Source of the DNA: Pezicula radicicola
Lineage: Eukaryota > Ascomycota > Leotiomycetes > Helotiales > Dermateaceae
NCBI GenBank assembly: GCA_003008705.1
Contig: PDUO01000038.1
Span: forward strand, 1-64,000
Length of the DNA stretch: 64,000 nucleotides
Direction of reading: 5' to 3'
Below are positions 44,075 through 55,390 of this stretch, in pieces (the first letter of the stretch is position 1; every line of letters starts with the position of its first letter). A program made the translations under genes and the position numbers. Below the pieces are notes generated by a model that was given only the letters and a program-made list of their open reading frames with translations, was not told the DNA's origin and did not search any database.

Positions 44075-45412
44075 CTACTGCGATCGAGTTTTAATTGCAC
44101 CAAGGTAAAGTCTGCAGTCTGTACCTTCCTTAGTCCACAATTCCTCGTCTGCATCTGGATATGATTTCATCACACGTCTCCAGAGCCCCAGTAGTTGATA
44201 AACCTTTTCAGCCATCGTATACTCCAAATATAAGTCCACGGTATGCGAAGAAGCACTCGGCGCCGATTCCAACAAGTTTTGCCATTCGTCCCTCCCCATC
44301 TCTGGATGGTGCACCACAATCTTTCTATTTAAAAATATACTGCTTATAGCAGTAGGGAAAACCCCGAAGTAATACCCTTGAAGTCTCTGACGTAGGGATA
44401 TGAAATAGTTTAAGATCGTCTGCTATTTCAGTCGTATCAACTTCAATATCCCATTCCATCAAAATCGGACTCTAGTTATTGAGGTTCATAGTTTTTATCC
44501 CATATTAGCCAGAGACTTATTAGTTCTGCGATGATGAAAGGATAGTGTGTTGGCGGTGGGACCGTTTCATTGCACTAGATGTATAAGTCTGGAATTCGTA
44601 CTTCGATTGTGTCGACTACGGGAAAGTGTTTCTCGGGGAAGGTTTCTAAGTTTTGGACAATTACTGGTAGTAGGAGTTGAGAAATGTTAGGTCTCCGTCC
44701 TGAAAGAAAACTCTGAGAGTTGAAAGGAGGTCATTGTGGTGTTTGGAGACTAGAATTGGCAATAGTTGCATTGATTGACAACTGGGGAAAGTCATCACCT
44801 CCTGGAAATGCTATATTTATATTACAATTGTTAGTCTGCCCGCAGGGGTTGTGTGTTGGAACGTCGATATTCAATGCAGTGTTACTCAGGACCAATATAT
44901 CACTCTTACTACCGAACCTAATACAACTCTTATACTCAACGAATACTTGTAGGACTACATTATAGCATTCATGCGTTGGCCAGGTTGCTTCTTCACTTCC
45001 TCGCGAACTCCCACTCGTCAAATCTCGCGCATAGTTAACAGCTCTATAGGGCTGCATTCTCGTCAATTTTAAGGGCTTGGTCATTCTGCCTTAACACATC
45101 AGTTACTTAATCGACGCGAACTGATAATCATCGACAGACCTGGTCTAGAGAGTAAGCTTCCTGCCGTTTAGCCTTAAGGTATCTCAAGTATAAGTTCCCT
45201 GGATTGGATTGACACTCGCTAGGTCCAACGACTTCATACCATCGCCTTTGCCCTGAATCTGACTCAACTGTTGTAATCGGGTGAATACGACCTACAGTCT
45301 CTTCAAGCTTCCAACCTCTCCTCTCCGTTTTATTTGAGATGTCTGATTTGACCATATGCAAACTTGGGTACGTAGGCGCCACTATATTATCAATGAAGCT
45401 GATGCCTGACAT
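44075..45412 (-). pseudogene. Unidentified minus-strand coding relic
   Basis: Three coding-like blocks lie in order on the minus strand: 45412-45128 (MSGISFIDNIVAPTYPSLHM, ESDSGQRRWYEVVGPSE, LYLRYLKAKRQEAYSLDQV), 45030-44900 (NYARDLTSGSSRGSEEATWP, HECYNVVLQVFVEYKSC) and 44317-44075 (HPEMGRDEWQNLLESA, YTMAEKVYQLLGLWRRVMKS). Between them are stops and IEVRIPDLYI and FIIAELISLWLIWDKNYEP, also coding-like. I cannot find a single intact frame and do not recognise the family. It may be a multi-exon gene with damage. Confidence 0.35.
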
Positions 45413-46200
45413 AATTAGGTGCGGGATAACAGTTAAAGAAAATGCTGTGTATCCTTGATTTTCGATTTAAGAATGGCTCGTCCGGAATAGAGGGAAAGCT
45501 GCGAAAGTAACTTAGAAAAGAGCTGCGAAGCTACGAACAACACCTGAATTTGAGGATAGTTGGATAGGCCTCTCTATTTGCGATTCGACGATTGTGTCTC
45601 GTGGAAGAATGAACAGTTGGTATGCGGTTTCGTTTCGCATCGACTCGCATCTAGCAGCGCTACCTAATGTAGTCCAGCGTACAGAGCCATGAATGCTGGG
45701 TGTCTGCTTTCAGAATGGGACATTGGGGTCTGAATATAGGATATCTTCATTGTCTATTCTACAGCCGTTGTAGTTCCACCACACAGAACATTCTTTAGTA
45801 TGATCTTCAACACTGAGCAAGGTGGGCTCTCCTCTCAAAACTTGGCGCCCAACTCCCACTACTAACAATAAATGATAATATAATTTCAAACTAAATAGAT
45901 CGCTATATAGGGCTTAATAAGGCCTTTTGAGCAGTGTTTTCCTTTTTTATATATCTCTATTATGGGTAGAGAAATGATTTTTTATAAACCCCGATACGGG
46001 ATACGATAAAAAATTTGTCTATTGTATGGTCGATTTTTTACTTACCCCTACCTAAGGCCTAATATAAGGCATTTAGGCACTTATATACGGGATACGACGA
46101 AATATTTGTCTACGAAGTACGAAAAGCTTGGCACTACCCCTGTACCCCCCATGTCCTAGGTGGCCTGCACCATAACGGCGAAGCATTCGGCCCGGCTACC
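45413..46200. other. Intergenic, with a duplicated ACGGGATACGA motif
   Basis: Mostly unassigned. Two imperfect copies of a roughly 30-bp unit (ACGGGATACGATAAAAAATT plus TGTCTA at about 45996-46021; ACGGGATACGACGAAATATT plus TGTCTA at about 46087-46112) lie 90 bp apart in AT-rich sequence. They may be remnants of a short repeat. Confidence 0.45.
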
Positions 46201-48224
46201 ATGACTGCATCAGAGATCTCGTTGACCAGAGATCAGCTTGCGAAATGGGACGCTAGTGCTCGCCCGTGATTGCTTACCGCCGATACAGCGAAGGAACGGC
46301 AGCAGAAACAGCCGATGCCGATCGTCAATAATATTCGCACTGTAACAACAAGCTCGCTAATATTCGTATTGGTCAATACGACTTATTGACCAATAAGAAC
46401 CCCAAATGCGAATGTGGTACGTATTGATTAATACAATAATCTATTGCCCTTATAATAATATTTACTTTACTCTAATAATTGTATATCTACTTCTTACTTA
46501 TATCCTTACTTTTAATAAATTTAGGTAGTTTTAAGGGATAGATTTAAGCTTATTTAATAAGTAATTGTCCCTCTACCTATAACCTAGCCTATAACTTAAC
46601 TCTTTATTATCTTACTACTTACTGTACTTCGATTTAGTAGTAGTAGAGGTACTTAAGCTAAATAGAGGTATATATAAAAGGCGTTAGGTTTAATTTTATA
46701 ATCTCTGTTAGTTATATATATATAAATATATATATATTATATCCTTACTAACTCGTCTTGACAAATAAGACGTCTTATTCGTATTCCCTAGTATATTAGT
46801 TAATAAGACGTCTTATCGATCAATTAGGTGCTTCGCATTGACTGATACGAATATTGGCGAGTGCGTCGTAACAGCACGCCAGTTGACTGTAATGTTACCG
46901 TCTATGACAGCGTTCTAGCAACGTGGAAAACAGCTATGATGGTGTTAGATAATCTAATCACTGGAATGCCACAGAGCATCTATGGCGGTGCAGCTCTACT
47001 GGGTCTTTCTTCATGGCATTTATATCCAGATTTACTTGTCCTCGGAGCATCAACTAAAAACAAATTCCAGGAAACCTACTTACTCATAGTTAAGGGAGGG
47101 ATCGCAACTATTGGTCTCCAGGAGTTTATGCTAAAAGCGAGGCTCTCCACTAAAGCTATATAGCGCCCACTCTAAACATCTAATTAGTTTATTTATTGCT
47201 AAAGGTTTATGAGTTCTGTCCAGCCGTTGCGATAAGTCGAGCTCAAACTTTTTCTTGTATTACGATGTTCCAGTCTGGTTCTCTGAATATTCACCCGGAT
47301 TTGTTAGACTCTGTCATAGCAATGTCAATTGGCAACTCAATTTACGTCGCAGCTCCCTTACTTGCGGACCCCTTCAATACATATCGAGGCCATTCTATCA
47401 AAACTGTTTTCTGTAACGTGGAAAGCCCGGAATTGCAATGGTGGTGCCACCTTGCAATCCGAATTCACGAGTACTCCAAGATGATGAATGGCACTGTATC
47501 AACCATAACCAGTATGATGGTGAGCGAGAAGATCTATTCCAAGGCACAACCTTGAATCTCTCGTTCTCAGACTTGGAAACGCCTATTGACATTGGAAATC
47601 GCGGTAGTCAAAAGTCCGAAGTGTCTTTCATCGAAGCACCAATATCAGTTCATGATAAAGGGCAATTGGCTCAAAAGCCTTGCCGACCCTAGATTAGTGC
47701 TTAAGCACAACCATCAATAGTGTGATTGGGCCACAACAGTGTATGATGCCGATATGGATTTCGCTACCATTGACAGCTGGGAAGAACTCCTGGAGCCGCC
47801 TATGGAAGAAGGTATAGTACGAGCACATAGGAACTGGCAGGTGCGCTTCGCTGTCGCTTCCATTAGTGTGCAGAAAGATCATACAACACTTGGTCTTTCG
47901 GAATATTTTTGCTGGAACTGTTATGATATTCATGCGAAAGAAAGCCACAATGTGCTTGATTTTCCTGTGCCCAAAAATATGGATGATAGACCTTCGGAAA
48001 TTGTAGATTTATGTAGGTCAGGTCTTGACTATATTTGGCTAGAAACCCCTGGTGGTCACGTACCAAAGAGTGGAGCCAAGCCATCCAAGCCAGATCCCCC
48101 TCCGCCCCCCCCACTCCAACAGCTGAACGTCAATTTCTGGCCAATGGATTCTAACGGTACTCGTACAAAGAACCTGTGCATTCGGATTCTTCGTACTTAC
48201 GTATTTGCCTATCTTGGCTATTAG
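46201..48224 (+). pseudogene. Fungal orphan-family gene, transposon-interrupted relic
   Basis: The translation from 46201 (MTASEISLTRDQLAKWDASA, then LLTADTAKERQQKQPMPIV) and, after a 509-bp insertion, NVTVYDSVLATWKTAMMVLD, GMPQSIYGGAALLGLSSWHL, GGIATIGLQ, AVAISRAQTFSCITMFQSGS, IYVAAPLLADP, GIAMVVPP, ISVHDKGQ and TIDSWEELLEPP, VVRAHRNW-like IVRAHRNWQVRFAVA, is a large fungal family without known function. Lesions: TGA at 46267 for the Trp of ARAW; the inserted element at 46353-46861; a large deletion between about 47160 and 47200 (several hundred residues of the family are missing); a one-base loss at AGCCCGGA near 47428; a one-base gain near 47665; TAG at 47718. Clearly dead. Confidence 0.8.
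46353..46861. mobile_element. 509-bp TIR element inside the orphan-family gene
   Basis: The left end CTCGCTAATATTCGTATTGG (46353 onward, 28 bp) matches the inverse of the right end 46834-46861 with four mismatches, all transitions. The interior is AT-rich and RIP-like, with the palindrome AAGACGTCTT twice and no open frame. Flanks GTAACAACA and GTAACAGCA, two and six bases away, may be a degenerate target duplication of about nine bases, which would suit a MULE. It splits the coding sequence of the host relic between IVNNIR and NVTVYDSV. Confidence 0.7.
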
Positions 48225-49398
48225 TCCGGGGATAGTTCTACAACAGTTATACTTAATTGTGCGATCTATAGTCCCTTCTGTAAGGATATAGATCGATTAA
48301 CACTTACTATCGCTTGATATTAACTTGTTATAATCTTAAATAAATTCTAGCTTTATTATTCTCTTATTCTCTTTTATTCTTAATAGAAGCTCTAAATTAG
48401 GTTTATAAAAGTTAGGGAATAATTTAATAACTAATAAATTTTTTTTTTCAAAGTCTTTTACTTACTACTTACTAAGAACTAAAATAAAACTTATAAAAAG
48501 AAAGATAATTTATAATATAATTTACTTTATAACTTATATATATTATTATAAGCTTACACTTTAGTTATATCTAAGAAATACCTTAAAAGTGAGAAAGTAT
48601 AATAGTCTTTTTTTTAATAAAAATATAGATTTGTAAAGACTACTTTCTATATTTATATAATGTATATTACATTACTATTATAGTGCGCTTTACTGTTATA
48701 GTCATGCCTTATTTGCTCTCCGGCACCTATATCAAAATCGCAAGAGCTCAAGTCATCTCTCTCACCCCTGTCATCTTCGTAAATCTCCGTATTAGAGCGT
48801 GCGATTGAGCTTCTGTAAGCTGAAAGAAGAACAAAGTGGAACGTGCTTCGGGTTCGGGTTCGGTACCTGACAGCTGGAAGTGCTAAACTTGGCAAGAGTC
48901 AACGCTAATTCTGGCCCCTAGTATCCTGCTCTTTATTTATTATCGATGTAGTGGGGCGAAGAATGAGATCCATTATTCCTGAGGTCAGGGGTACACGACT
49001 ACTGCATAGTTCCGGCTGTTTGTAGTCAAGCTTCGGTGATCAACAGTCAAGCATTCGCACCGAAGTATGTTAAGAGCCACCCCAAAGCTGCCTTTATTGG
49101 TTCATTGCAGACTGACGAGTCCCAGCCAGCAGTACAGCCTGTACTATGGAACTACATATATTTCGTATATTTCGCATCGACTTCGCATAAGGACTCTCTA
49201 CATCGCATTCGCTTTCCACTCTGTATTCGTACTCTTAGGGATCTCAAATTACATTCGCAAACCATGGCTTCAGTTGAGATTTTCGATCATGTCGGATGGA
49301 CCCTGACCTACAACAGTATAAAGACCTCGATTTCTCTAAGATGAATGGTCACCACCTCATTCGTTTCGTGTCGGTTGTGCATTATTATTTAGTTCGCG
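48225..49398. other. AT-rich tract and upstream region of the FAD oxidase
   Basis: 48230-48660 is a RIP-like AT-rich tract. 48670-49398 is of ordinary composition with no supported gene, and includes the promoter and leader of the FAD oxidase starting at 49399. CTTCGGGTTCGGGTTCGGTA near 48846 is a short tandem repeat. Confidence 0.5.
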
Positions 49399-51119
49399 AT
49401 GCCATCTCCTAAGTTGTCCCTTGTCGGCAGTTTCCTGGCTGCCGCAGTCGTCTCTGCGCAAAACATCACTATTGCTGACTTAACCACAGGCGCAACTTGT
49501 GCCTGCACTCAACTGGCTTCCAGCTATGGTAGCTTGGTTCTTACCTCGAACTCAACAGACTACACGGCAGAGGCGACCAGCTACTGGGACGTTCGGGCCG
49601 ATCTTCAGCCAGGATGCATTTTCATGCCAACAGAAGCGGACCAAGTCGCTGATGCTGTCTCAACTTTTGCGTCTTGCGGTGCACAATTTGCGATCCGAGG
49701 AGGAGGGCACATGAACGTAAACAAGACTCCTAATTATCCGTGTTATGAGGACGCTTTTTCTAACTGACAGCATAGTTTCCTGGCTCTAACAACATCGACG
49801 GTGGCGTTCTGATCGCTCTAAACAATCTTACGGATATCAAAGTCGCTATTGATAACGCGACTGTTGAAGTTGGGCCTGGACTGAGATGGGTTGACGTCTA
49901 TACGACTTTGGGGGAATACGGCTTGTATTGCATCGGTGGCCGTCTCAAGACTATTGGAGTTCCCGGTCTTGAATTGATCGGCGGATTCCACTACCTGATT
50001 AACAAGTATGGCATGGCTATGGACAACGTTGTTAGTTATGATGTGGTTCTGGGAAATGGCACACAAGTTGTTGCAAACTCGACGTCGAACCCCGACCTCT
50101 TCTGGGCTTTGAAGGGCGGAGCTAACAACTTTGGCATTGTTACTAAGTTTACCCTTAAGACTCTTGCCATCCCATACATTAGCACAACCATTCAACAATT
50201 CAACGAGTCTGCAGTGCCAGACTTCATTGCTGCCACCGTCAATATGGCCAACAACGATGGCCCAGATATTGCCGCTGGCTCTGTCATCAGCATCACCTAC
50301 AACGCAACGACAAAGGAAATTTCTCCTTCACTGCTGGGCGTACAAGAAGGAACTGAGTCACCGCCGTCTCGGTTCGCCAACTTTTCAGCCATTCCTTCCG
50401 TAGCGACGGAGAATAACGTTCTAACTCCTATTGAATGGCATTCTCAATTGGATTCTCCGTTCCAGATGTTCCGGTAAGTCCAAAAATTTCCGACAGCTCA
50501 ATGGCCTGCAGCTTTAGTGGGGTCAGATGCTAACAGAAGGAAGTGTACAATTCGCCCACAAAACCATTAAACCGGATGCAGATCAGCTGTACAGTATCTA
50601 CCAATCTTGGAAGGCTGCTGTGGATGATATTAGTGACGTTGAAGGCCTTTACCCAACATTTGTGATGAACGTCCTACCGGCAAGTGCTATGAGCGTTGCC
50701 AAGAACAATGGCGTTGGTAACACCTGGGGCTTGGACGACGACCAATCATATATATGTATGTGACTTCGTTCAGTTCTGCGACTCCATTCCTTGAGCCCTT
50801 TCACATACCTTACATAACAGGAATTAGATACTAACGGAAGAGTTTAGTATTTCAATTCTCTACTGGATGGGCCAATGCTGTGGACGACCTCCGAATGACC
50901 AATTGGGCTCGTGGGTTGGTCGACTACTGGCACCAGCAGAATCAAGCGAAAAACCTCTCATCTGAATTTATCTATATGGGTGATGCCGGCGAGTTTCAAG
51001 ATCCTTTTGCCGGCTTCCCTGTGGAGAATGTGCAAAGAATGAGAGAGGTTCGAGATGCCTACGATCCACTAGGAGTTTTCTCTGTCTTGAACTGGGGAGG
51101 TTTCAAGCTTGGTAACTAA
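49399..51119 (+). CDS. Secreted BBE-type FAD oxidase, one frameshift
   Basis: Four exons (49399-49716, 49776-50473, 50537-50755, 50848-51119) encode a secreted FAD-linked oxidoreductase of the berberine-bridge-enzyme type. Signal peptide SLVGSFLAAAVVSA; FAD-binding PCMH domain with PGCIFMPTEADQVADAVSTF, FAIRGGGHMNFPGSNNIDGG, VEVGPGLRWVDVYTTLGEYG and GGFHYLINKYGMAMDNVVSY; then NPDLFWALKGGANNFGIVT; C-terminal BBE segment FVENVQ-like PVENVQRMREVRDAYDPLG. The exon total is 1507 bases, one too many: in exon 3 the sequence CGCCCACAAAACC has one A more than the frame RPQTIKPDADQLY needs. Everything else, including all splice sites, is sound. So it is either a very recent frameshift or a homopolymer error. 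Substrates in this family range from sugars to secondary metabolites. Confidence 0.85.
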
Positions 51120-51415
51120 GGTCGATTATAAAATATCTCCTTATAACATGCACTTTGTCATGCTTTAGGGATTTTCAATTCTTGTACATAATATCTTAGC
51201 GAGCAACATAGAAAAGTCACCTTCCTCGCAGACACTATGAATTTTTCTTGAGTTGCATTTAGCCGAGAGCACGAGATTCCTATCCCACTCGGGGCAAGAA
51301 TTCTGGAAAGAGGTCGAAAGACTCCTTCCATTCGGAACAACTCGCCATGCTAATCTGTTAAGCAAATATTTCAATAAGAAGGTCTCCATTATTCCGGATG
51401 CGTTGTGTCTGTAGA
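51120..51415. other. 3' flank of the FAD oxidase
   Basis: Normal composition; no gene or repeat seen before the MITE at 51416. Confidence 0.45.
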
Positions 51416-51727
51416 TACTCGTTAGCGACCACGTGATGTTTGAATTAATTTTCTTTTATTTCGCCAGGGGTTGGTTCGGGCAAGACGGTATACAAGAATC
51501 CATAACAACTTTGTTTAACTTATTACATCTTAGCCTATACCTAACTAAAATTTATGCTTTCTTGTATAAATACTCTAATAGATATAAAGATAAGGTCAAA
51601 TTTTTTCTCTTATTTTTTAACTACTGTAGTTCCTATATTATATTAAAATGATCGCCTTGCTATTATTGTGATCGTCTTGCCCGAACCAACCAACCTAGAA
51701 AATATATCACGTGGTCACCAACGAGTA
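51416..51727. mobile_element. 312-bp MITE, TA-flanked
   Basis: Ends TACTCGTTAGCGACCACGTG (51416-51437) and the inverse of TACTCGTTGGTGACCACGTG (51706-51727) form a TIR of about 22 bp with two mismatches. Further inside, GGTTGGTTCGGGCAAGACG (51471 onward) is repeated inverted near 51672-51692. TA at the very ends fits a Tc1/mariner-type target duplication. The middle is AT-rich without an open frame. Confidence 0.75.
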
Positions 51728-51912
51728 GTTGACGTCTTTGAAAGCAAATTAGTCAGAGCTTTCCTTGCGAATCTCTTTCTCTCCTTGTAAATAATTATTT
51801 TGTAATCATTTTGCAATCATTTTGCCGAAGTCGCACTTGACTTCGTTCGTGCACCTGTACCGCCACACGCCTTCGACATTGACTATTGTTAACAAGCTTT
51901 ATTTGTCCTCGA

Positions 51913-52250
51913 AACCGGACGCCCCCTTCCGACCTATCTAATAGTCTTCACCAAACCATCACCAGCGGTGGCGGACCAAGGCGAAACTATCCCCATACCT
52001 AAAATAGCGCAAAATCAATGCGACTACGAAGTATGAGGGCGAGTTGACAATTGTGATTGAAAGGGTGCCAAGAACGCTAGTGAGGCTGATGCTCTCAACT
52101 ACGTTGCGGCATACATAGCCAGTAATGATGTCTCTGACTGCGACTGGCAACGTGAAGCTGGAAAGGCTGGGCCTGTTCCATAATGGTCTTTTAGCAAGTT
52201 GTTTGATAAATATGCGCCTCTGGGGTCTTATCTGGTAAGCCGCACGGAGG
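51913..52250 (+). pseudogene. Fumarylacetoacetate hydrolase-family fragment
   Basis: The plus strand reads GRPLPTYLIVFTKPSPAVAD, QGETIPIPKIAQNQCDYE, then after a small insertion GELTIVI, AKNASEADALNYVAAYIASN, DVSDCDWQREAGKAGPVP, stop, WSFSKLFDKYAPLG. These are ordered motifs of the FAH/FAHD family (hydrolases acting on 2-oxo-acid-like substrates). The stop TAA at 52181-52183 replaces the Gln of VPQW, i.e. CAA to TAA. A frameshift at about 52030 and loss of both ends show it is a fragment. Confidence 0.8.
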
Positions 52251-53027
52251 GGAGCAATCCCCACTTGTGAGTATTTAATGACGGAAATTAATTAATATTG
52301 GCCGTAAAAAATGATCACTAATTGTGAATGAACAAGGGTTGCATAATGTCAAGAGCGCCGCGTCAACGCCTTGATACTAAAGAATCTTGGAAAATATCTT
52401 TGGCTATGCACATCGATCACGGAGGCTGGACGCCAACACCTTACATCTCGTACAACCTCTCCAGTAGCCGTTCAAGAACTGGCTCTCACCTCCGGTTCTA
52501 GAAGCCATCATCTGGAAATCCAGAAGAACGTAAACGCAAGTTAAGCTGGGTGCAGCTAGGCCTTTTACGCTTTGAGAATTAGAGTTTGTTCCCCCGGTTT
52601 CTCCTCTATCTTGTGACAATCCACTACCAGGGGAAGCCAAATTCAGTCTCTCGAATCTAGGAAAGCAGGTGTAAGTAATAGATACTGTATTTATTCTAGA
52701 ATCTGATTTCGAATTTTCACTCTTTCTTTCGGTCCTCCGAAACAAAGTACTCGCCGTCCCGTAATCTGTGAGGTTAGCTTTGCGCATAGATCCTAGAAAA
52801 CTATTGAGGAATTGCCTTTCATTTCTAAGTTTGGGGCTATGAGATCTTTCACGAATGCGGCTTCACTTACCAAGTCCATTTCTTTGGCAATTAGTCTAAA
52901 CTCACAGCCCCTACGTAAAACTTGCATCTCTTTACATTGAAATACCTGACAGCTGCCATGCAGTTTCTTCGCAAAAATCGTATGTGTTACGATCCATATC
53001 CTTGTGATACTACACTAATATCTAAAT
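52251..53027. other. Intergenic; unsupported minus-strand frame
   Basis: A 127-residue minus-strand frame at 52404-52787 (MRKANLTDYGTASTLFRRTE) has coding-like composition and an internal CACAG acceptor-like site but no recognisable domain. Otherwise unassigned. The upstream region of the PTH11-like gene begins here. Confidence 0.35.
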
Positions 53028-54279
53028 ATGACCAACTTCGACGATTCACCTCTACCACCAAATCACAACCGGGTGCCGCATATAGTGATTCTAACAACCT
53101 TTACCCTCCTTGGAAGTATTTATTTCTCTCTACTCTTTCAAAGCTTTAGCTAATTTTCCACCTCAAGCCATCATTGTCTTTCTAAGACTTTATATCCGTG
53201 GATTCGTGGTTAAATGTCTAGGGTGGGATGATTATACAATTTTTATCGGATGGGTAGGCTATCACGGCGTAAATAGATCTCATATTTATTTAACTAATAT
53301 AAACAGATCGCCTCAATTGGCTGCACAGTTAGCTCAGCTATGTTAATAAAATTTGGAGTCGGTTTATTTACGAGACAAGTAGATCCTGCCGATGTTATCC
53401 TAGCTATGAAGGCATGTGCAGCTATGCAAGAAATGTTTTCAATTAGGAAGTTGAGTTAAGACTAAATAATCGAACAGGCTACTATATATGTCGAAGTAAC
53501 CTACTTTTTGACTATCTACTTCATCAAAATGTCTCTCATGTTCTGCTACTTGCGTATATGTAAGTTGCCTTGAATAGGGGGAGAGAAGATATTAATATTA
53601 TCAGCTGCTGTACTAAAGGATAACCTGCACGTACCTACGAAGATCTTCATGGTTGTTGTATCGTTGCATTTTATCAGCTCAATGATCGCCGTCTTTCTCC
53701 AATGCCGTCCTCTCGCATACTTCTGGGACCGGAGAATTTCTGGAAGTTGTTTCAACATTAAAGCGTTCTACTACTGTAAGTCGATGTTCGAACTAATTAA
53801 TGAGACTTCTCACTAACTATCACGCAAGCAATAAATTTATTTACTATTTTTACTGATGTTGTAATTTTGATTCTACCAATACCATATCTCTCCAAAGTCA
53901 ACCGATCGAGAGTACAGAAATTAGCTCTTATTAGTGTCTTCCTGATTGGTGCCTTGTCTACTCTATCAAGGTTAATTCTGATTTATAATACCTTTATTCA
54001 CGACGATAAATAACTAGACTGACTTCGTTTCATAGCTGTTTCCGACTGTACACTATCAGCATATTTGTAGACACCCATGATATAATGTACGATTCAGCTC
54101 CTATCAACTTCTGGTCATTTATTGAAGTAAATCTTGGTTTAGCATGTGCTTGCGGGCCAGGTATACTCTAATGCTCTCTTGAATATGTTACGTAATAGCT
54201 AACTTTTCATTTATCCACAGCCCTTAAGGTCCTTATGCGTAATAGGACTTCTCGACTTGGCAATACAGTGACGGAATAA
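53028..54279 (+). CDS. Fungal rhodopsin-domain (PTH11-like) membrane protein
   Basis: Eight exons (53028-53115, 53168-53253, 53307-53411, 53478-53559, 53605-53775, 53829-53970, 54036-54160, 54221-54279) sum to 285 residues in one frame. Motifs in order: MTNFDDSPLPPNHNRVPHIV, GTIIVFLRLYIRG, KCLGWDDYTIFIGW, LIKFGVGLFTRQVDPADVI, YFLTIYFIKMSLMFCYLRI, AVFLQCRPLAYFW, NLFTIFTDVVILILPIPYLS, QKLALISVFLIGALSTLSR, NFWSFIEVNLGLACACGPAL. This is the plasma-membrane seven-helix fungal rhodopsin domain (PF20684 family) of PTH11-like putative receptors, without an N-terminal CFEM domain. Intron 3 (53412-53477) has a GC donor (GCATGT...ACAG). The C-terminal tail is very short (LMRNRTSRLGNTVTE). It is intact although its introns and flanks are AT-rich. 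The ligand is unknown. Confidence 0.9.
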
Positions 54280-54417
54280 AGCGAAGGTATGTGGTTTGAT
54301 TTGTTGGATCTTTTACGAAGGATTCTAAACTAAGGAGAAAAGAAGAAGAAGAACAGAAGAAAGGACAGAGTAGTCGTTTAAATACAGAGTGCTGCCAAGG
54401 ACACGTGTGGAGAGGTC

Positions 54418-54740
54418 ATGTGTGAGGCTCCAAGTAAGGATCGTAACACTATTGTCAATGGTTTGAAACCAAGAGATGACAGGCTTAATTCACGAGCAGC
54501 GATGATTATTTTCAACTCTGTTTCATCTAATTTGCAAATCTCTATTATCTCTGCCATGGACAGCGAGAACACTACCTCGATGTGGAGCAAGCTTAAGGTG
54601 TATGATCGAAGCACAGACAGTATGTGGGCTAGAAACAAGAAAGCAGATTTCTACACAGGGAAGTTTTTTGAAACCGAATCTATTCGTTCTTTTGTTCTTC
54701 GTCTTAAATCAATACAAGCTCAATACAACCTCAGCTAATG
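54418..54740 (+). mobile_element. Copia-type gag relic
   Basis: The 106-codon frame (NSRAAMIIFNSVSSNLQISI, DSENTTSMWSKLKVYDRST, FVLRLKSIQAQYNL) resembles the gag polyprotein (UBN2 type) of Ty1/Copia retrotransposons. It stops at 54738 and no protease, integrase or reverse transcriptase follows, so it is a fragment. Confidence 0.55.
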
Positions 54741-55390
54741 CATACAGACTTTGCTCTCTCTAATAAAATATGATTGATCGCTTTCTTCAACCTCTTCCTA
54801 ATCGAACTAAGTGGCAGACACTGAGGCAGTATTGTAGGGACAGAATTCACCGGTCGGCTTCGACTGCCTACCTATTTATAACAGACGTTCAGTATTTAGC
54901 ACCATTGAAGTTCGACGCAGATATAAGAAATCGCTCGCTTCCCCTCTCGTTGGCTTTGGTGGTACAGTTACAACATTATCTGTATACTGAGTCGCAACCC
55001 GGCGGTCAAATGCCTTGCCGATGTTACAACGCATTCGACAATTTTCGAATTAGTCAATACAGCACGCCTTATTAGTTAATAGAACGTCGAATTAGTTAAT
55101 ATAATTAGAAAATACGAATTCGACGCTATATTAGCTAATACGTTCTAATTAGTATTATATAACTTATATATATAAGTAAAATAGTAAAATACTAGAATCT
55201 TCTATAAAGTAGTAGTTCTAACTCTATATAAAAAATAGTATTTTTGTAGGTTATCCTATAATAAAGCCTATCTTAGAGGCTGTCTTAAATACCTTAAGAG
55301 GAACTAAATATTATTTAAATAGGTATTATTTTAAGTTATATAATATTAATAAAGGTATAATATAAGAAATTTTCTTCTATTATATAGAGG
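54741..55390. repeat. AT-rich RIP-like tract with ATTAGTTAATA motifs
   Basis: From about 55030 the sequence is AT-rich, with repeated short palindromic motifs (GAATTAGTCAATAC, TTATTAGTTAATAGAACG, GAATTAGTTAATAT) reminiscent of the element at 46353. It ends abruptly at the bZIP relic, whose 5' end is missing. Confidence 0.5.
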
